Origin: Paraburkholderia sp. CNPSo 3272
Lineage (GTDB): Bacteria; Pseudomonadota; Gammaproteobacteria; Burkholderiales; Burkholderiaceae
Direction: 5' to 3'
Assembly (NCBI RefSeq): GCF_024206495.1
Contig: NZ_JAMBPQ010000008.1
Span: 183,367 to 247,366, forward strand
DNA length: 64,000 nucleotides
Both the position numbers and the translations under genes were made by a program. Shown here piece after piece: positions 9,049-18,328 of the stretch; within the stretch, counting starts at the first letter, position 1, and each line of letters opens with the position of its first letter. The notes beneath the pieces are model-generated. The model made no database searches. It saw only the letters and a list, made by a program, of their open reading frames with translations, and was not told the origin of the DNA.

Positions 9049-9645
9049 ATGACGCTCACAGACCGGGATTTCGTGGCCGTCGCACAGGCGCGCTTCGATG
9101 CGCTCGCAAATTACGAGGTCACATTGAAATCGACATCGGCGGGAGCGGAAACGGTCGAGGTCCTCTATGGCTACCGAAAGCCCGGCTTCGTTCGGATGGA
9201 CTTCATCCGGCCGCACGGCGGCGCGACGCTCACCTTCAATCCGGAATCGGGCAAGGTCAAGCTCTGGCCGTTCGGTATCGACACGTTTCCGCAGCTCACG
9301 CTGGCTCCCGACAATCACATGATTCAGAGCCCCCAGGGTCATCGCGTCGACGAGTCCGATCTCGGCGCACTGCTAGTCAATGTCCGTGCGCTGCAGGAAC
9401 ATGGGGACACGCAGGTCGTCGGCGCCGAGACGATCGGCACGCACGAGGCGGCGCATGTGATCGTGACGGTCCGGCCCGAACACTTCGTGAGCGACGTGTT
9501 CCGTTATGAGTTATGGTTCGACTTGAGCCATGGTTTGCCCATCAAGGTCGTGAGCGAGGGCGAGTCACACGAGCCGATCGAAACGGTGCTGATGGAAAAC
9601 CTGCGCATCGACGTGCCGGATTCGCAACTCAGGCCGTTTCGCTAG
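9049..9645 (+). CDS. DUF1571-like outer-membrane-lipid carrier-fold protein
   Basis: A 198-residue protein resembling DUF1571/LolA-like proteins, which fold as an open beta-barrel that holds lipids. Suggestive segments are [15 protein letters not shown] at the start, [29 protein letters not shown] central sequence, and [17 protein letters not shown] near the end. No signal peptide can be seen from this start, so either it is cytoplasmic or the true start differs. The start has a strong AGGAGGGGCC site before ATG. Function unknown; confidence is good for the gene and moderate for the family. Confidence 0.8.
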   Translation: MTLTDRDFVAVAQARFDALANYEVTLKSTSAGAETVEVLYGYRKPGFVRMDFIRPHGGATLTFNPESGKVKLWPFGIDTFPQLTLAPDNHMIQSPQGHRVDESDLGALLVNVRALQEHGDTQVVGAETIGTHEAAHVIVTVRPEHFVSDVFRYELWFDLSHGLPIKVVSEGESHEPIETVLMENLRIDVPDSQLRPFR

Positions 9646-9943
9646 TCGCGCGAGTGAGTGACTGGCATTGGGGATGTCATTTAATCCTCAGGTTAATCAA
9701 GGCGTAAACATGACATCCTAGAATGCTTCAACGCTTAGGATGCCGAATGACAAGCCAACCCAAGCGCGCGCGACGAGCACGCAATCGTCAAAAACATACG
9801 TCTGATCCCCAATCGTTGCTAACGCAGTCAATTACGAATCCGTCGACGGAATCTACCACGAGCGCCCCGCTCGCCTGCGAACAGGAAGCGGCGGCGCTCT
9901 GCCCGAAAGGTATTCTCCGTTCGCCGGGTCGAAGGGACATGGC
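9646..9943. other. Intergenic region upstream of glycosyltransferase gene
   Basis: About 300 bases with no convincing gene. An open frame from 9723 has serine/threonine/arginine-rich composition unlike the neighbours and runs into the glycosyltransferase gene in another frame, so I reject it. A locally AT-rich part near 9678-9715 may carry the promoter of the glycosyltransferase gene. Confidence 0.5.
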
Positions 9944-10999
9944 ATGTTCAGAAACTTCATCGAGTTCGCAAGACAGGTACGGCGCAGCGAAGACTTCAAG
10001 AACGCGCTCAATACGCCAGGCCGCCTGTCACTGCATGCGAAGCAGCGCCTCAACCGCGGCTACTTCGTCGTAGAGATCCGCGCCAATTCGGGCTTTTTTT
10101 CCGTCATGCAGATCGTCCTGTGCATCCTCCTGTACTGCGACGAGAAGCATCTGACGCCCGTTATCTCGGCGCGCGGCGGCATCTATGGCGACCCGGAAGG
10201 CAAAATCGACTGGCTTGCCGAGTACTTCGAAAGCCTCAGAAGTTCTGCCCTGCCAGACGCCGTAACGGCTGGTTTGCGAACGTCGATCGTGCGCGATCTC
10301 GGCGATCTGGGCTTTCGCCGTTACGAAGCCGGCCTACGGCTTGAGCGGGCGAGTACGCTATTCCTGTCGAACTACCGGCCAGGCGAATCGATCCGCGCGG
10401 AAGTCGCGCGCATCTGCGAGCGGCTCGATATCGGCGCGTCGACGCTGGGCGTCCATTTTCGCGGCACGGATAAAAAGTTCGAGGCTCACACGATCGAGTG
10501 GAGTGCGTTTTGCCGCCAGGTCGAGTCAACCCTCGCGGACGATCACCGACTCACGAACATCTTCGTCTCCAGCGACGAGCAGCCCTTCCTCGACTTCTTC
10601 CGGAAGTGGGGCTTCGCCGTGCCCGTCAACGTCGCGCCTGCCACGCTGCTCGCGAGCGGCGACAAGCCCGTGCACTTCAGCGGACATCCCGGACTCGCAA
10701 TCGGACGCGAAGCACTCGTCGCGAGCCTGCTACTCGCAAACTGCGGCCATTTGATCAAGACGCCCTCGTATCTCTCCGCGTGGTCGAAGATCTTCAATCC
10801 GTCGCTGCGAGTGACGCTCGTCGTGCCGCCACGCGCAAACGCGTTCTGGTTTCCCGATAGTCAGATCTGGACCGAACAGAACAGGCGTGACAACGACCTC
10901 GTGATGCCTGAGATCGAAAACGCGGCTTTCGACTCGCCTTTTACGGCAGCCGCGTCGACGCCAAGCGCGGGAACCCTCCCCCGAGCCATCGACCTTTGA
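9944..10999 (+). CDS. Fucosyltransferase-like (GT-B) glycosyltransferase
   Basis: A 351-residue protein with three motifs of the alpha-1,6/O-fucosyltransferase superfamily (NodZ/FUT8-like): VHFRGTDKK at residues 170-178, the IFVSSDEQPFLDFF segment near 205 (motif with the conserved Asp), and EALVASLLLANCGHLIKTPSYLS near 255 (motif III). The N-terminal half has YFVVEIRANSGFFSVMQIVL. It would transfer a sugar, possibly fucose, from a nucleotide donor onto a glycan. No polysaccharide genes lie beside it, so the acceptor is unknown. The start ATG has only a weak ribosome site (GGGACATGGC region). Assignment is from motifs, not alignment. Confidence 0.72.
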   Translation: MFRNFIEFARQVRRSEDFKNALNTPGRLSLHAKQRLNRGYFVVEIRANSGFFSVMQIVLCILLYCDEKHLTPVISARGGIYGDPEGKIDWLAEYFESLRSSALPDAVTAGLRTSIVRDLGDLGFRRYEAGLRLERASTLFLSNYRPGESIRAEVARICERLDIGASTLGVHFRGTDKKFEAHTIEWSAFCRQVESTLADDHRLTNIFVSSDEQPFLDFFRKWGFAVPVNVAPATLLASGDKPVHFSGHPGLAIGREALVASLLLANCGHLIKTPSYLSAWSKIFNPSLRVTLVVPPRANAFWFPDSQIWTEQNRRDNDLVMPEIENAAFDSPFTAAASTPSAGTLPRAIDL

Positions 11000-11051
11000 A
11001 GCCGTATCATCGAAGCCAGAACGCAGTGCGAGGGCAACTGCGAGCATCGTC

Positions 11052-11420
11052 ATGAACTGGCTGGCCAATACCGTTCTCGTACTACACGCGCTGGTCGTGC
11101 TCTTCATCGTCGGCGGATTGCTCGCTATCTGGGCGGGCGCCTGGCTCGGGCGCGCCTGGGTGCGCAACCGCGCGTTCCGGCTCACGCATCTGCTTGCGAT
11201 AGGCGTCGTCGCCCTTCTTGCGGTCCTCGACATCCCGTGTCCGCTCACCGTGCTCGAGGACTGGCTGCGTACCGGGCACGCCGGGCCGCAGGGCTTCATC
11301 CAGCGCTGGGTCGGCGCCTTGCTGTATTACGACTTGCCCGGCTGGGTGTTCGCGACAGCCTATGCGGGATTCCTGCTGGTGGTGGCGGTGACGTGGTTTC
11401 GTGTCCCGCCGCGTTCGTGA
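11052..11420 (+). CDS. DUF2784 membrane protein
   Basis: A 122-residue inner-membrane protein of the DUF2784 family. Four hydrophobic segments are visible: LHALVVLFIVGGLLAIWAG near the N-terminus, LLAIGVVALLAVLDI, a short one around ALLYYDLPGWVF, and FLLVVAVTWF at the end. The conserved CPLTVLEDWLR motif lies after the second helix. Function is unknown. It follows the glycosyltransferase gene by 52 bases. Confidence 0.88.
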   Translation: MNWLANTVLVLHALVVLFIVGGLLAIWAGAWLGRAWVRNRAFRLTHLLAIGVVALLAVLDIPCPLTVLEDWLRTGHAGPQGFIQRWVGALLYYDLPGWVFATAYAGFLLVVAVTWFRVPPRS

Positions 11421-11555
11421 CGGCAAACAGCACATCGATCTTTCGGCCGGCACGACACTGGCACGACGCAGGCGGCACACGGCTTGCTCTCGCCCCCCGA
11501 ACGCTGACACCGGCGGCGACGCAATTCAGCGCATGCAAAATGGGGGATAACGAAT

Positions 11556-12830
11556 ATGTCCAGCGAGAAAAAAAGCCGCAAACCGCCGAAAGGGACAAAG
11601 CCGAAAGTTTCGAAAGGCGCAGGGCCCTCGAAGACGCTGCCCAAGCCCCGCGAGCGGGCGGCCATCCTGACTGCGCAGCGCCGCCTGAAAATGGCGCGCT
11701 CGCCTCATGCTTACGTGCGCGGCAATACGGCCCAATTCTATGAATGGATCGTCGAGACGAACGGCGGCTCGCTGCCGCGCGGCCCGGCGATCTGGATCTG
11801 CGGCGATTGCCATACCGGCAATCTCGGCCCCGTCGCGAATCAGGAAGGCGAGGTCGAAGTCCATATCCGCGACCTCGATCAGACCGTGATCGGCAACCCA
11901 GCGCACGACCTCATCCGCCTCGGCCTCTCGCTTGCGACCGCGGCACGCGGCTCTTCGCTTTCCGGTCTCACCATCGTGCACATGATGGAAGCCCTCGCAG
12001 CGGGCTACGAATCTGCGTTCGGGCCAAAGGGCGCAAAGGTCCAGAAGTCCGGGCGCCCCGAACCCGTGCATCTTGCGATGAAAGCGGCCGTACGACGTTC
12101 ATGGCAGCATCTGGCCGAAGAGCGCATTGAGGATCTCGAACCCACGATTCCGCTTGGCAAGCGTTTTTGGCCGCTCACGCCCAACGAGCGCAAGGCAATC
12201 GACACGCTCTTTCGCGACGAAGCCATCGCGAGTCTGCCCACGGGCCTGCGCGGCCGCAACGATGCCGGCAAGGTCGAGGTGATCGACGCGGCGTATTGGG
12301 TCAAGGGCTGCAGCTCGCTAGGCAGACTTCGCTATGCAGTCCTGCTCGATGTCGACGGCGGGGTGATCGATGGCGACGATCTGTGCCTCATGGACATCAA
12401 GGAGGGCGTGAAAGCCGCTGCACCGCGTTACGAAGACGCATCGATGCCGCGCGACAACGCCGAGCGAGTGGTGGAAGGCGCGCGCCATCTCTCGCCCTTT
12501 CTCGGCGAGCGCATGCGGGCGTCCCGCCTGCTCGATCGCGCCGTGGTGATTCGCGAATTGCTGCCGCAGGATCTCAAGCTCGAAATCGACGAACTCGAAG
12601 AAAGCGAGGCGCGTAAGGTCGCGTTCTATCTCGCGGCGGTGGTAGGCAGCGCGCACGCACGCCAGATGGACCCGCCGACACGGCGCAGCTGGCTCACCGA
12701 ACTCCGGCGCGCTCGCTCGAAGACGATCGATGCGCCCCTGTGGCTCTGGACAAGCATCGTGCAACTGGCGAGCAGCCACGAAGCCGGCTATCTCGAACAT
12801 TGCCGCCGCTATGCCACCGGCGTGAATTGA
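11556..12830 (+). CDS. DUF2252 family protein
   Basis: A 424-residue protein of the DUF2252 family, which has an aminoglycoside-phosphotransferase/kinase-like fold but no established activity. A lysine-rich leader (SSEKKSRKPPKGTKPK) precedes the domain. Family motifs seen are CGDCHTGNLGP near residue 85, DLDQTVIGNPAHDLIRL near 107, RLRYAVLLDV, DIKEGVKAA, and AHARQMD with the conserved histidine near the C-terminus. The gene stands alone, 135 bases after DUF2784 and divergent in role from its neighbours. No clear ribosome site beyond GGGGGATAACGAAT before the ATG. Confidence 0.9.
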   Translation: MSSEKKSRKPPKGTKPKVSKGAGPSKTLPKPRERAAILTAQRRLKMARSPHAYVRGNTAQFYEWIVETNGGSLPRGPAIWICGDCHTGNLGPVANQEGEVEVHIRDLDQTVIGNPAHDLIRLGLSLATAARGSSLSGLTIVHMMEALAAGYESAFGPKGAKVQKSGRPEPVHLAMKAAVRRSWQHLAEERIEDLEPTIPLGKRFWPLTPNERKAIDTLFRDEAIASLPTGLRGRNDAGKVEVIDAAYWVKGCSSLGRLRYAVLLDVDGGVIDGDDLCLMDIKEGVKAAAPRYEDASMPRDNAERVVEGARHLSPFLGERMRASRLLDRAVVIRELLPQDLKLEIDELEESEARKVAFYLAAVVGSAHARQMDPPTRRSWLTELRRARSKTIDAPLWLWTSIVQLASSHEAGYLEHCRRYATGVN

Positions 12831-13002
12831 GGCAACCTGCCGACGCTCGGCCTCGTCATCCAGATGCCTCGCATCCTATGCGCGTCGCATAATAGCGCTA
12901 TCCGCACGCCTTGCGACTCGCACGCTCACGCGCCTCATGCGCCGTCGGTTTGCTGACGTCCGGGTTCGCCTCGCCTCGCCGACATGGCACGGAGGTTTTC
13001 AT

Positions 13003-14241
13003 ATGACTCAGGGCAGCTACGACATCGTGATCGCGGGCGGTGGTCTTGGCGGCGCAACGCTTGGCCGTGCACTCGCAGGCGCCGGCGTGCGCACGCTCAT
13101 CGTCGAACGCGAGACGGCGTTCAGGGACCGCGTGCGGGGCGAGGGCATGATGCCCTGGGGTGTCGTCGAAGCCCGCGCGCTCGGCATCGATCGGCTGCTC
13201 TGTGACGACGGCGCGCACATGGTCCCGTTCTGGCGGCGATACAGCGGACTGGTGCCAGCCGAATCCCGCAACCTCGCGGATACCACTCCCGGGCACACCC
13301 CGTGTCTGGACTTCTATCATCCGTCGATGCAGCGCACGCTGCTCGACGCGGCCGAGTCATCGGGAGCCATCGTGCTGCGCGGCGCTGAGGTCGTGCGCGT
13401 CGATGGGGGCGATGCGCCTGGCAAACCGCCGGTAGTCGAGATCCGCACGGATGGCGGCACCCATCGGGTGAAGGCTCGGCTCGTGGTGGGCGCCGACGGA
13501 CGCAGGTCGACGGTGCGCAGGATAGCCGGCTTCACGCTCAACCAGGATCCCGGGCGGCTGGTCGTGGCGGGGGTGCTCTACGAAGGGCTCGATACGCCGG
13601 AGGATTCGGTCCACCACTTCCAGTGCCCGGCGTTGGGACAGGCCGCATTGATTTTTCCGATCGGGCAGCAGCGGTTCAGGTCGTACTTCGTCTCTTGGGT
13701 CGGGCAGCGCGCACACCCCATCAGCGGCAGCGGGCATATCCGCGAGTTCCTCGACGCCTGCGTCGACACGGGCGTGCCGCGCGACTGGTTCGAACGCGCG
13801 AGCGTCGTTGGCCCGCTCGCGGCGTATCCCGGCGCCGACCTCTGGGTCGAACATCCCTGCATCGGCAGCGTGGTGCTGATCGGCGACGCGGCGGCGGCCA
13901 GCGACCCGTCATGGGGATGCGGGCTTTCGCTGACGCTGCGCGACGTCAGGGTGCTGCTCGACCGTCTGCTCGCAAACGACGACTGGGAAGCCGCCGCGCA
14001 CGCGTATGCCTTCGAGCACGACCGCTATTACGGCGCCCTGCACCGCGTACTGGACTGGCTCACCCAGTTGCTGTACGAACGCGGCGCGACCGCCGACGAG
14101 CGCCGCGCCCGCATCCTGCCTTGTTTCGCCATGGAGCCCGATCGCGCGCCCGATCTTCCGGGGCTCGGACCGGAGACGCCATCGGACGAAGAAGCTCGCC
14201 GGCGGTTTTTCGTCGAGGATGGTTTTTTGCCTCCAGACTGA
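13003..14241 (+). CDS. FAD-dependent monooxygenase (PHBH/UbiH-like)
   Basis: A 412-residue group A flavoprotein monooxygenase-like enzyme. The dinucleotide motif GGGLGGATLGRALAGAG is at residues 12-28, followed by the Glu of IVERE. The DG motif (VVGADGRRSTVRR) lies near residue 165 and the GD motif (VLIGDAAAASDPSWGCGLSL) near 295. These bind FAD and hydroxylate an organic substrate using NAD(P)H. The substrate is unknown. The start is the ATG at 13003 with CGGAGG nine bases before. The gene is single, convergent with the LysR gene. Confidence 0.88.
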   Translation: MTQGSYDIVIAGGGLGGATLGRALAGAGVRTLIVERETAFRDRVRGEGMMPWGVVEARALGIDRLLCDDGAHMVPFWRRYSGLVPAESRNLADTTPGHTPCLDFYHPSMQRTLLDAAESSGAIVLRGAEVVRVDGGDAPGKPPVVEIRTDGGTHRVKARLVVGADGRRSTVRRIAGFTLNQDPGRLVVAGVLYEGLDTPEDSVHHFQCPALGQAALIFPIGQQRFRSYFVSWVGQRAHPISGSGHIREFLDACVDTGVPRDWFERASVVGPLAAYPGADLWVEHPCIGSVVLIGDAAAASDPSWGCGLSLTLRDVRVLLDRLLANDDWEAAAHAYAFEHDRYYGALHRVLDWLTQLLYERGATADERRARILPCFAMEPDRAPDLPGLGPETPSDEEARRRFFVEDGFLPPD

Positions 14242-14265
14242 TCGCGCGGCGCATGTCCAACGTCA

Positions 14266-14281
14266 TGCACGCAAGCGTGCA
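14266..14281. terminator. Hairpin between convergent genes, possible terminator
   Basis: TGCACGC-AA-GCGTGCA forms a perfect seven-pair stem with a two-base loop, 24 bases after the flavoprotein stop and ten before the LysR gene's 3' end. There is no T run, so intrinsic termination is only possible. Confidence 0.45.
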
Positions 14282-14290
14282 CAGGCACAC

Positions 14291-15235
14291 TTACGCGGCA
14301 CTATTCGCGATCCTTGCCTTGAGCGCCTCGATGACCGCCCGCACCTTGCCCGACGGGTAGCTCGTCGGTGCGAACACGGCCTGCACGCTCAACGGCGCGC
14401 CGGACCATTCGGGCAGCAAGCGCACGAGCGCGCCGGACGCGAGATCCGCGCGGGTCGAGAAATCGGTCAGCGCGGCAAAGCCGCCACCCGCGAGGACCGC
14501 CGCGCGCGCGGACGTCGCCGTGTTTACGATCAGCGCATTCACGCAGCGCACGCGGCGCACGGCTTTGTCGTGCCTCACCCGGCCCGTCGCGAGACGCCCG
14601 GCATCGCGCGTCAACTCGAGCGTCGAAGGATGCCGCAGCACGCTCATCGCGATATGCGGCAGGCACGCCAATGCATTCAGCGACCTCGGCATGCCGTGCC
14701 GCGCAACGAACGCCGGGCTCGCGACCAGCCAGCGCACGTAGCTGCCGAGTTTCACTGTGCGGTAGTTCGAGTCGGGCAGATTGCCGAGCCGCACCGCGAG
14801 GTCGATCCCCTCGCCGATCAGGTCGACGTAGTGATCGGCGCAAACCAGTTCGATGTCGAGTTCCGGATAGACAGCTCGCAGATCGACGAGCGCGGGCGCG
14901 ACGATCTGCGCGCCGTAGTCGACAGGCGCGCTCACCCGCAGCGCGCCGCGTGCGGGCGTGGCCTCGTCCGAGACGGCCGCCAGCGCCTCTTCCGTCATCT
15001 GCAGGATGCGGCAGCTGGCGTCGTAAAACGCACGGCCCGCATCGGTCACGGAGAGCTGCCGCGTGGTGCGCGTGATCAGGCTCGCGCCAATTTCGCGTTC
15101 GAGGCGCTGCATATGCGCGCTGACCATCGTCTTGGCGATGCCCAGCCGCTCAGCCGCGGCGGTCAGCGAGCCCGCTTCGACCACGGCGACGAACACCGCC
15201 AGCCGGTTCAGATTCACGTCGCGTACATCGGTCAT
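14291..15235 (-). CDS. LysR-type transcriptional regulator
   Basis: A 314-residue LysR regulator. The winged helix-turn-helix is at residues 8-65 (LNRLAVFVAVVEAGSLTAAAERLGIAKTMVSAHMQRLE, in order, then TRTTRQLSVTDAG). The effector-binding domain follows from about residue 90 (RGALRVSAPVDYG, ELVCADHYVDLIGEGIDLAVRLG). It is divergent from the glutathione S-transferase gene with about 110 bases between, the usual setting for control of the neighbour plus autoregulation. The start is the ATG before TDVRDVNLN; a longer frame to 15301 lacks support. The effector is unknown. Confidence 0.93.
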   Translation of the reverse strand: MTDVRDVNLNRLAVFVAVVEAGSLTAAAERLGIAKTMVSAHMQRLEREIGASLITRTTRQLSVTDAGRAFYDASCRILQMTEEALAAVSDEATPARGALRVSAPVDYGAQIVAPALVDLRAVYPELDIELVCADHYVDLIGEGIDLAVRLGNLPDSNYRTVKLGSYVRWLVASPAFVARHGMPRSLNALACLPHIAMSVLRHPSTLELTRDAGRLATGRVRHDKAVRRVRCVNALIVNTATSARAAVLAGGGFAALTDFSTRADLASGALVRLLPEWSGAPLSVQAVFAPTSYPSGKVRAVIEALKARIANSAA

Positions 15236-15361
15236 GGGCGATTGTCCACTTTCGATAGAAAATGAATGCAAGCTTAGCAGTCTTCTCGCGCGCGCCGTCA
15301 TTGCCTAATCTGAACGCACACTGACGCTTCATCCCGAGGCGCTTTCGTTATGGAGAATGCG

Positions 15362-16003
15362 ATGCCCGCCATGCGTCCCGCCACGCCGATCCGCTTGTAC
15401 ACCATGCTGCTATCCGGCCACGGACACCGCGTCCGGCTGTTCCTGTCCATGCTGGACCTGCCGTTCGAGATCGTGCCGGTGGATCTCGCCGCGGGCGAAC
15501 ACCGCCAGCCCGCGTATCTGAAGCTCAATCCCTTCGGCCAGGTGCCGACCATCGTCGATGGGGAGACGGTGCTGTTCGATTCGAACGCGATTCTCGTCTA
15601 TCTGGCGAAGCGCTACGGCGATCCGTCGTGGCTGCCGGACGACCCGCTCGGCGCGGCCGCCGTGCAACGCTGGTTGTCGCTCGCAGCCGGTCCGATCGCG
15701 TTCGGGCCGTGCGCCGCGCGCCTCGTCCACGTATTCAAGCGCGATCTCGACCTGGGGCGTGCCCAGCAAATCGCGCAGACGCTGCTGCCGCTGCTCGATG
15801 CCGAACTCGCGCACAAGCCGTTCGCCGCGGGCGATCACGTGACGATCGCCGATATTGCCGCGCATACCTACATCGCGCATGCCCCAGAAGGCGGCGTGTC
15901 GCTGGAGCCGTATGCGCATCTGCGCGCATGGCTCGAACGCGTGGCCGCGTTGCCCGGCTTTGTGCCGATGCCATCGACGAAAGCGGGTCTGCTCGCCGCC
16001 TGA
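15362..16003 (+). CDS. Glutathione S-transferase family protein
   Basis: A 213-residue cytosolic GST-like protein. The thioredoxin-fold N-terminal domain shows LSGHGHRVRLFLSMLDLPFEIV, NPFGQVPTIVDG with the cis-proline that binds glutathione, and LFDSNAILVYLAKRYG with the conserved Ser that contacts the gamma-glutamyl group. The helical C-terminal domain ends with TIADIAAHTYIAHAPEGG and the LRAWLERVAALPGF signature. The start at 15362 has GGAG seven bases before; the ATG at 15350 is an alternative adding four residues. It precedes the PNPOx fusion gene by 33 bases, so both probably form a unit controlled by the divergent LysR gene. Confidence 0.93.
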   Translation: MPAMRPATPIRLYTMLLSGHGHRVRLFLSMLDLPFEIVPVDLAAGEHRQPAYLKLNPFGQVPTIVDGETVLFDSNAILVYLAKRYGDPSWLPDDPLGAAAVQRWLSLAAGPIAFGPCAARLVHVFKRDLDLGRAQQIAQTLLPLLDAELAHKPFAAGDHVTIADIAAHTYIAHAPEGGVSLEPYAHLRAWLERVAALPGFVPMPSTKAGLLAA

Positions 16004-16036
16004 ACGGTACCTGTGCACCGCCAACCCGAGGCCGCC

Positions 16037-18076
16037 ATGAATGCTCTGCCCGAACTGAATCCGCACCGCGCCGCCGGGCCGTTTCACGACGGCGAGCGCG
16101 AGGCCCAATTGCGCGCGGGCGTGGCCGACGTCGCACTCGAAAACGGCTCGCGCGGCACCCGCGATTACATGCCGGACCAACATCGCGCGTTCTTCGCGAT
16201 GCTGCCGTTCATGGTGTTCGGCGGGGTCGATGCAACCGGTCAGCCGTGGGCGACGCTGCGTGCGAACACGGCGGGCTTCGTGTCGACGCCGGACAACCGC
16301 ACGCTGCGCATCGACGGCGGCGCGCTGCCGGGCGATCCGCTCGAAGGAAGCTGGGTGCCGGGCGCGCGTATCGGCGGGCTCGGCATCCAGCCACATACGC
16401 GGCGGCGCAACCGCGTAAATGGCGTGATCGAAGCGGTCGATGGCCGCGTAGTGACGCTCGCCGTCGAACAAAGTTTCGGCAATTGCGCGAAGTACATCAA
16501 TGGACGTGAGCCGGCATTCGTCGGCAATGCGCCGGCGCACGCCACAGTCGAACGTGCGCAGGCGCTCTCGGAGGAAGACCGTGCGCTGATCGCGCGCGCC
16601 GACGTATTTTTCATCGCCACCGCCAATCTCGACGAGGCAGCGGGAGCGGCGGGCGGCGCCGACGTGTCGCATCGCGGCGGCATGCCGGGCTTCGTGCGGA
16701 TCGACGACGCGCGCACGCTGACCGCGCCCGACTTCAGCGGCAACAAGTTTTTCAACACGATCGGCAACCTGCTGCGCGATCCGCGCGCGGGGTTGCTGTT
16801 CGTCGACTTTGCGCGCGGGGATCTGTTGTATCTGGCCGTACGCGCCGAGGTGATCTGGGACGGCCCCGAAATCGCGCAATTCGCGCTGGCACAGCGGCTG
16901 ATGCGCTTGCATGTGGCAGAAGTGCGCCGCGTGCGGGAAGCCTTGCCGTTGCGATGGTCGGCGGTCGACTATGCGCCGCAGTTCGCGCAGGCTTCGACGG
17001 AAGCCTCGCCAGCGGAGGCCCCGAAGAAAACCGACACGCGCCCTTGGCGCACGCTGCGTGTGGCCGAGTGGCGCGACGAATCCCCGACGATTCGCTCGTT
17101 CCATTTCGAACCGGTGGACAGCGAGCCACTCGCGCCGTTCGAAGCCGGGCAGTACCTTCCGCTGCGCATCACGATGCCTGGATCGGACAAGCCGCTCATG
17201 CGCACCTATACGCTCTGCGCAGCACACGACGCCGCACGTCCGGCGCGCTACCGGATCAGCGTGAAGCGCGACGGCGCGGTGTCGCGCTGGCTGCATGATC
17301 ACGCACGCATCGGCTCGCTGATCGACGCCCTGGCGCCGCGCGGCTCGTTCAAGCTCGATGCAGGCAGCCCGCGCGCGATCGTGCTGGCGGCGGCGGGCAT
17401 TGGCATCACGCCGATGCTGGCGATGCTCGACGCGGCACTCACGCTCGCGCCGCAAAGGCGTATCCACGTGTTCCACGGAACGCGCGGCGAGCACGAAAGG
17501 CCGTTCGCAACTGCGCTGCGAGAGATCGGACGCGCGCATCCGAACGTCTCGGTGCATCTGTACGACAGCGCCGCGCAGCACGATTCGCCCGATGACGACC
17601 GGCTCGCGGGCCGAGTGAACCTCGATGCATTGCGTCGCTTCCTGCCGTTCGACGACTACGACTTCTATCTGTGTGGCCCCGAAGCGTTCATGCGCGATCT
17701 ATACGACGGCCTGCGCGCGCTGAATATCGCGGACGAGCGGATCCGCTTCGAGTCGTTCGGGCCATCCAGCCTGAAGCGTGTGCCGGACCACGCTCCCGTT
17801 GCGAGCGACGCAACGACAGCCCGACCGGTGACATTCGCCCGCACGGCGAAAACGGTGCAATGGCAGCCGCCGCATGGTTCGCTGCTCGATACCGCCGAGC
17901 GCTGCGGCGCCGACGCGGTGTCCAGCTGCCGCTCCGGCATGTGCGGGACCTGCGCCACGCGCGTCCTCGATGGCAGCGTGGAATACGAGCAACCGCCGGA
18001 GTTCGACGCCGAGCCGGGGTACGCGCTGATCTGTGTCGGGCATCCGGCAGCGGGCGGCGTGACGCTGGATCTCTAG
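16037..18076 (+). CDS. PNPOx - ferredoxin reductase - [2Fe-2S] fusion oxidoreductase
   Basis: A 679-residue three-domain protein. Residues about 40-310 form a pyridoxamine-5'-phosphate-oxidase-like split-barrel flavin domain (GTRDYMPDQHRAFF, FFIATANLD, FNTIGNLLRDPRAGLLFVDF). Residues about 330-560 are a ferredoxin-NADP reductase-like module with the FAD motif MRTYTLCAA and the nucleotide motif LAAAGIGITPMLAML, ending in YLCGPEAFM. The C-terminus is a plant-type ferredoxin with C631, C636, C639 and C666. It should move electrons from NAD(P)H through flavin and iron-sulphur to a substrate or to the barrel's flavin. It probably forms an operon with the GST gene. Confidence 0.92.
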   Translation: MNALPELNPHRAAGPFHDGEREAQLRAGVADVALENGSRGTRDYMPDQHRAFFAMLPFMVFGGVDATGQPWATLRANTAGFVSTPDNRTLRIDGGALPGDPLEGSWVPGARIGGLGIQPHTRRRNRVNGVIEAVDGRVVTLAVEQSFGNCAKYINGREPAFVGNAPAHATVERAQALSEEDRALIARADVFFIATANLDEAAGAAGGADVSHRGGMPGFVRIDDARTLTAPDFSGNKFFNTIGNLLRDPRAGLLFVDFARGDLLYLAVRAEVIWDGPEIAQFALAQRLMRLHVAEVRRVREALPLRWSAVDYAPQFAQASTEASPAEAPKKTDTRPWRTLRVAEWRDESPTIRSFHFEPVDSEPLAPFEAGQYLPLRITMPGSDKPLMRTYTLCAAHDAARPARYRISVKRDGAVSRWLHDHARIGSLIDALAPRGSFKLDAGSPRAIVLAAAGIGITPMLAMLDAALTLAPQRRIHVFHGTRGEHERPFATALREIGRAHPNVSVHLYDSAAQHDSPDDDRLAGRVNLDALRRFLPFDDYDFYLCGPEAFMRDLYDGLRALNIADERIRFESFGPSSLKRVPDHAPVASDATTARPVTFARTAKTVQWQPPHGSLLDTAERCGADAVSSCRSGMCGTCATRVLDGSVEYEQPPEFDAEPGYALICVGHPAAGGVTLDL

Positions 18077-18328
18077 CCGCGTTGCTTGCTTCAACCGCGT
18101 CCGGCGTCGGCTCGGCGCGCCCGCAATCGCCATTTGCACGCTGTAGCACCGGCCGGACTTCCTGATCGAAGCGGAGCTGCGCAGTGGCGCCTCGAAATCC
18201 CTTGCGAGCCGGTCGCTCCCCGGCCTTACGCAGACACTGGTTGCCCCGGTTGTGCAGCGATTGTGTGCCTGTCTGCAGGCGAACGCGCCGATGATCTAGT
18301 CAGGCGACACGTCAACTGCGCCGGGACA

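Noticed and set aside
9723..10073. Possible small gene before the glycosyltransferase
   Set aside because: It runs into the glycosyltransferase in another frame, with composition unlike real genes here.
15410..17581. Minus-strand frame of over 700 codons across the GST and fusion genes
   Set aside because: It crosses two well-supported genes and their spacer and shows no motif.
18077..18328. Gap after the PNPOx fusion gene checked for a small RNA or gene
   Set aside because: No terminator-like hairpin with T run, no ribosome site and no coding-like frame were found.
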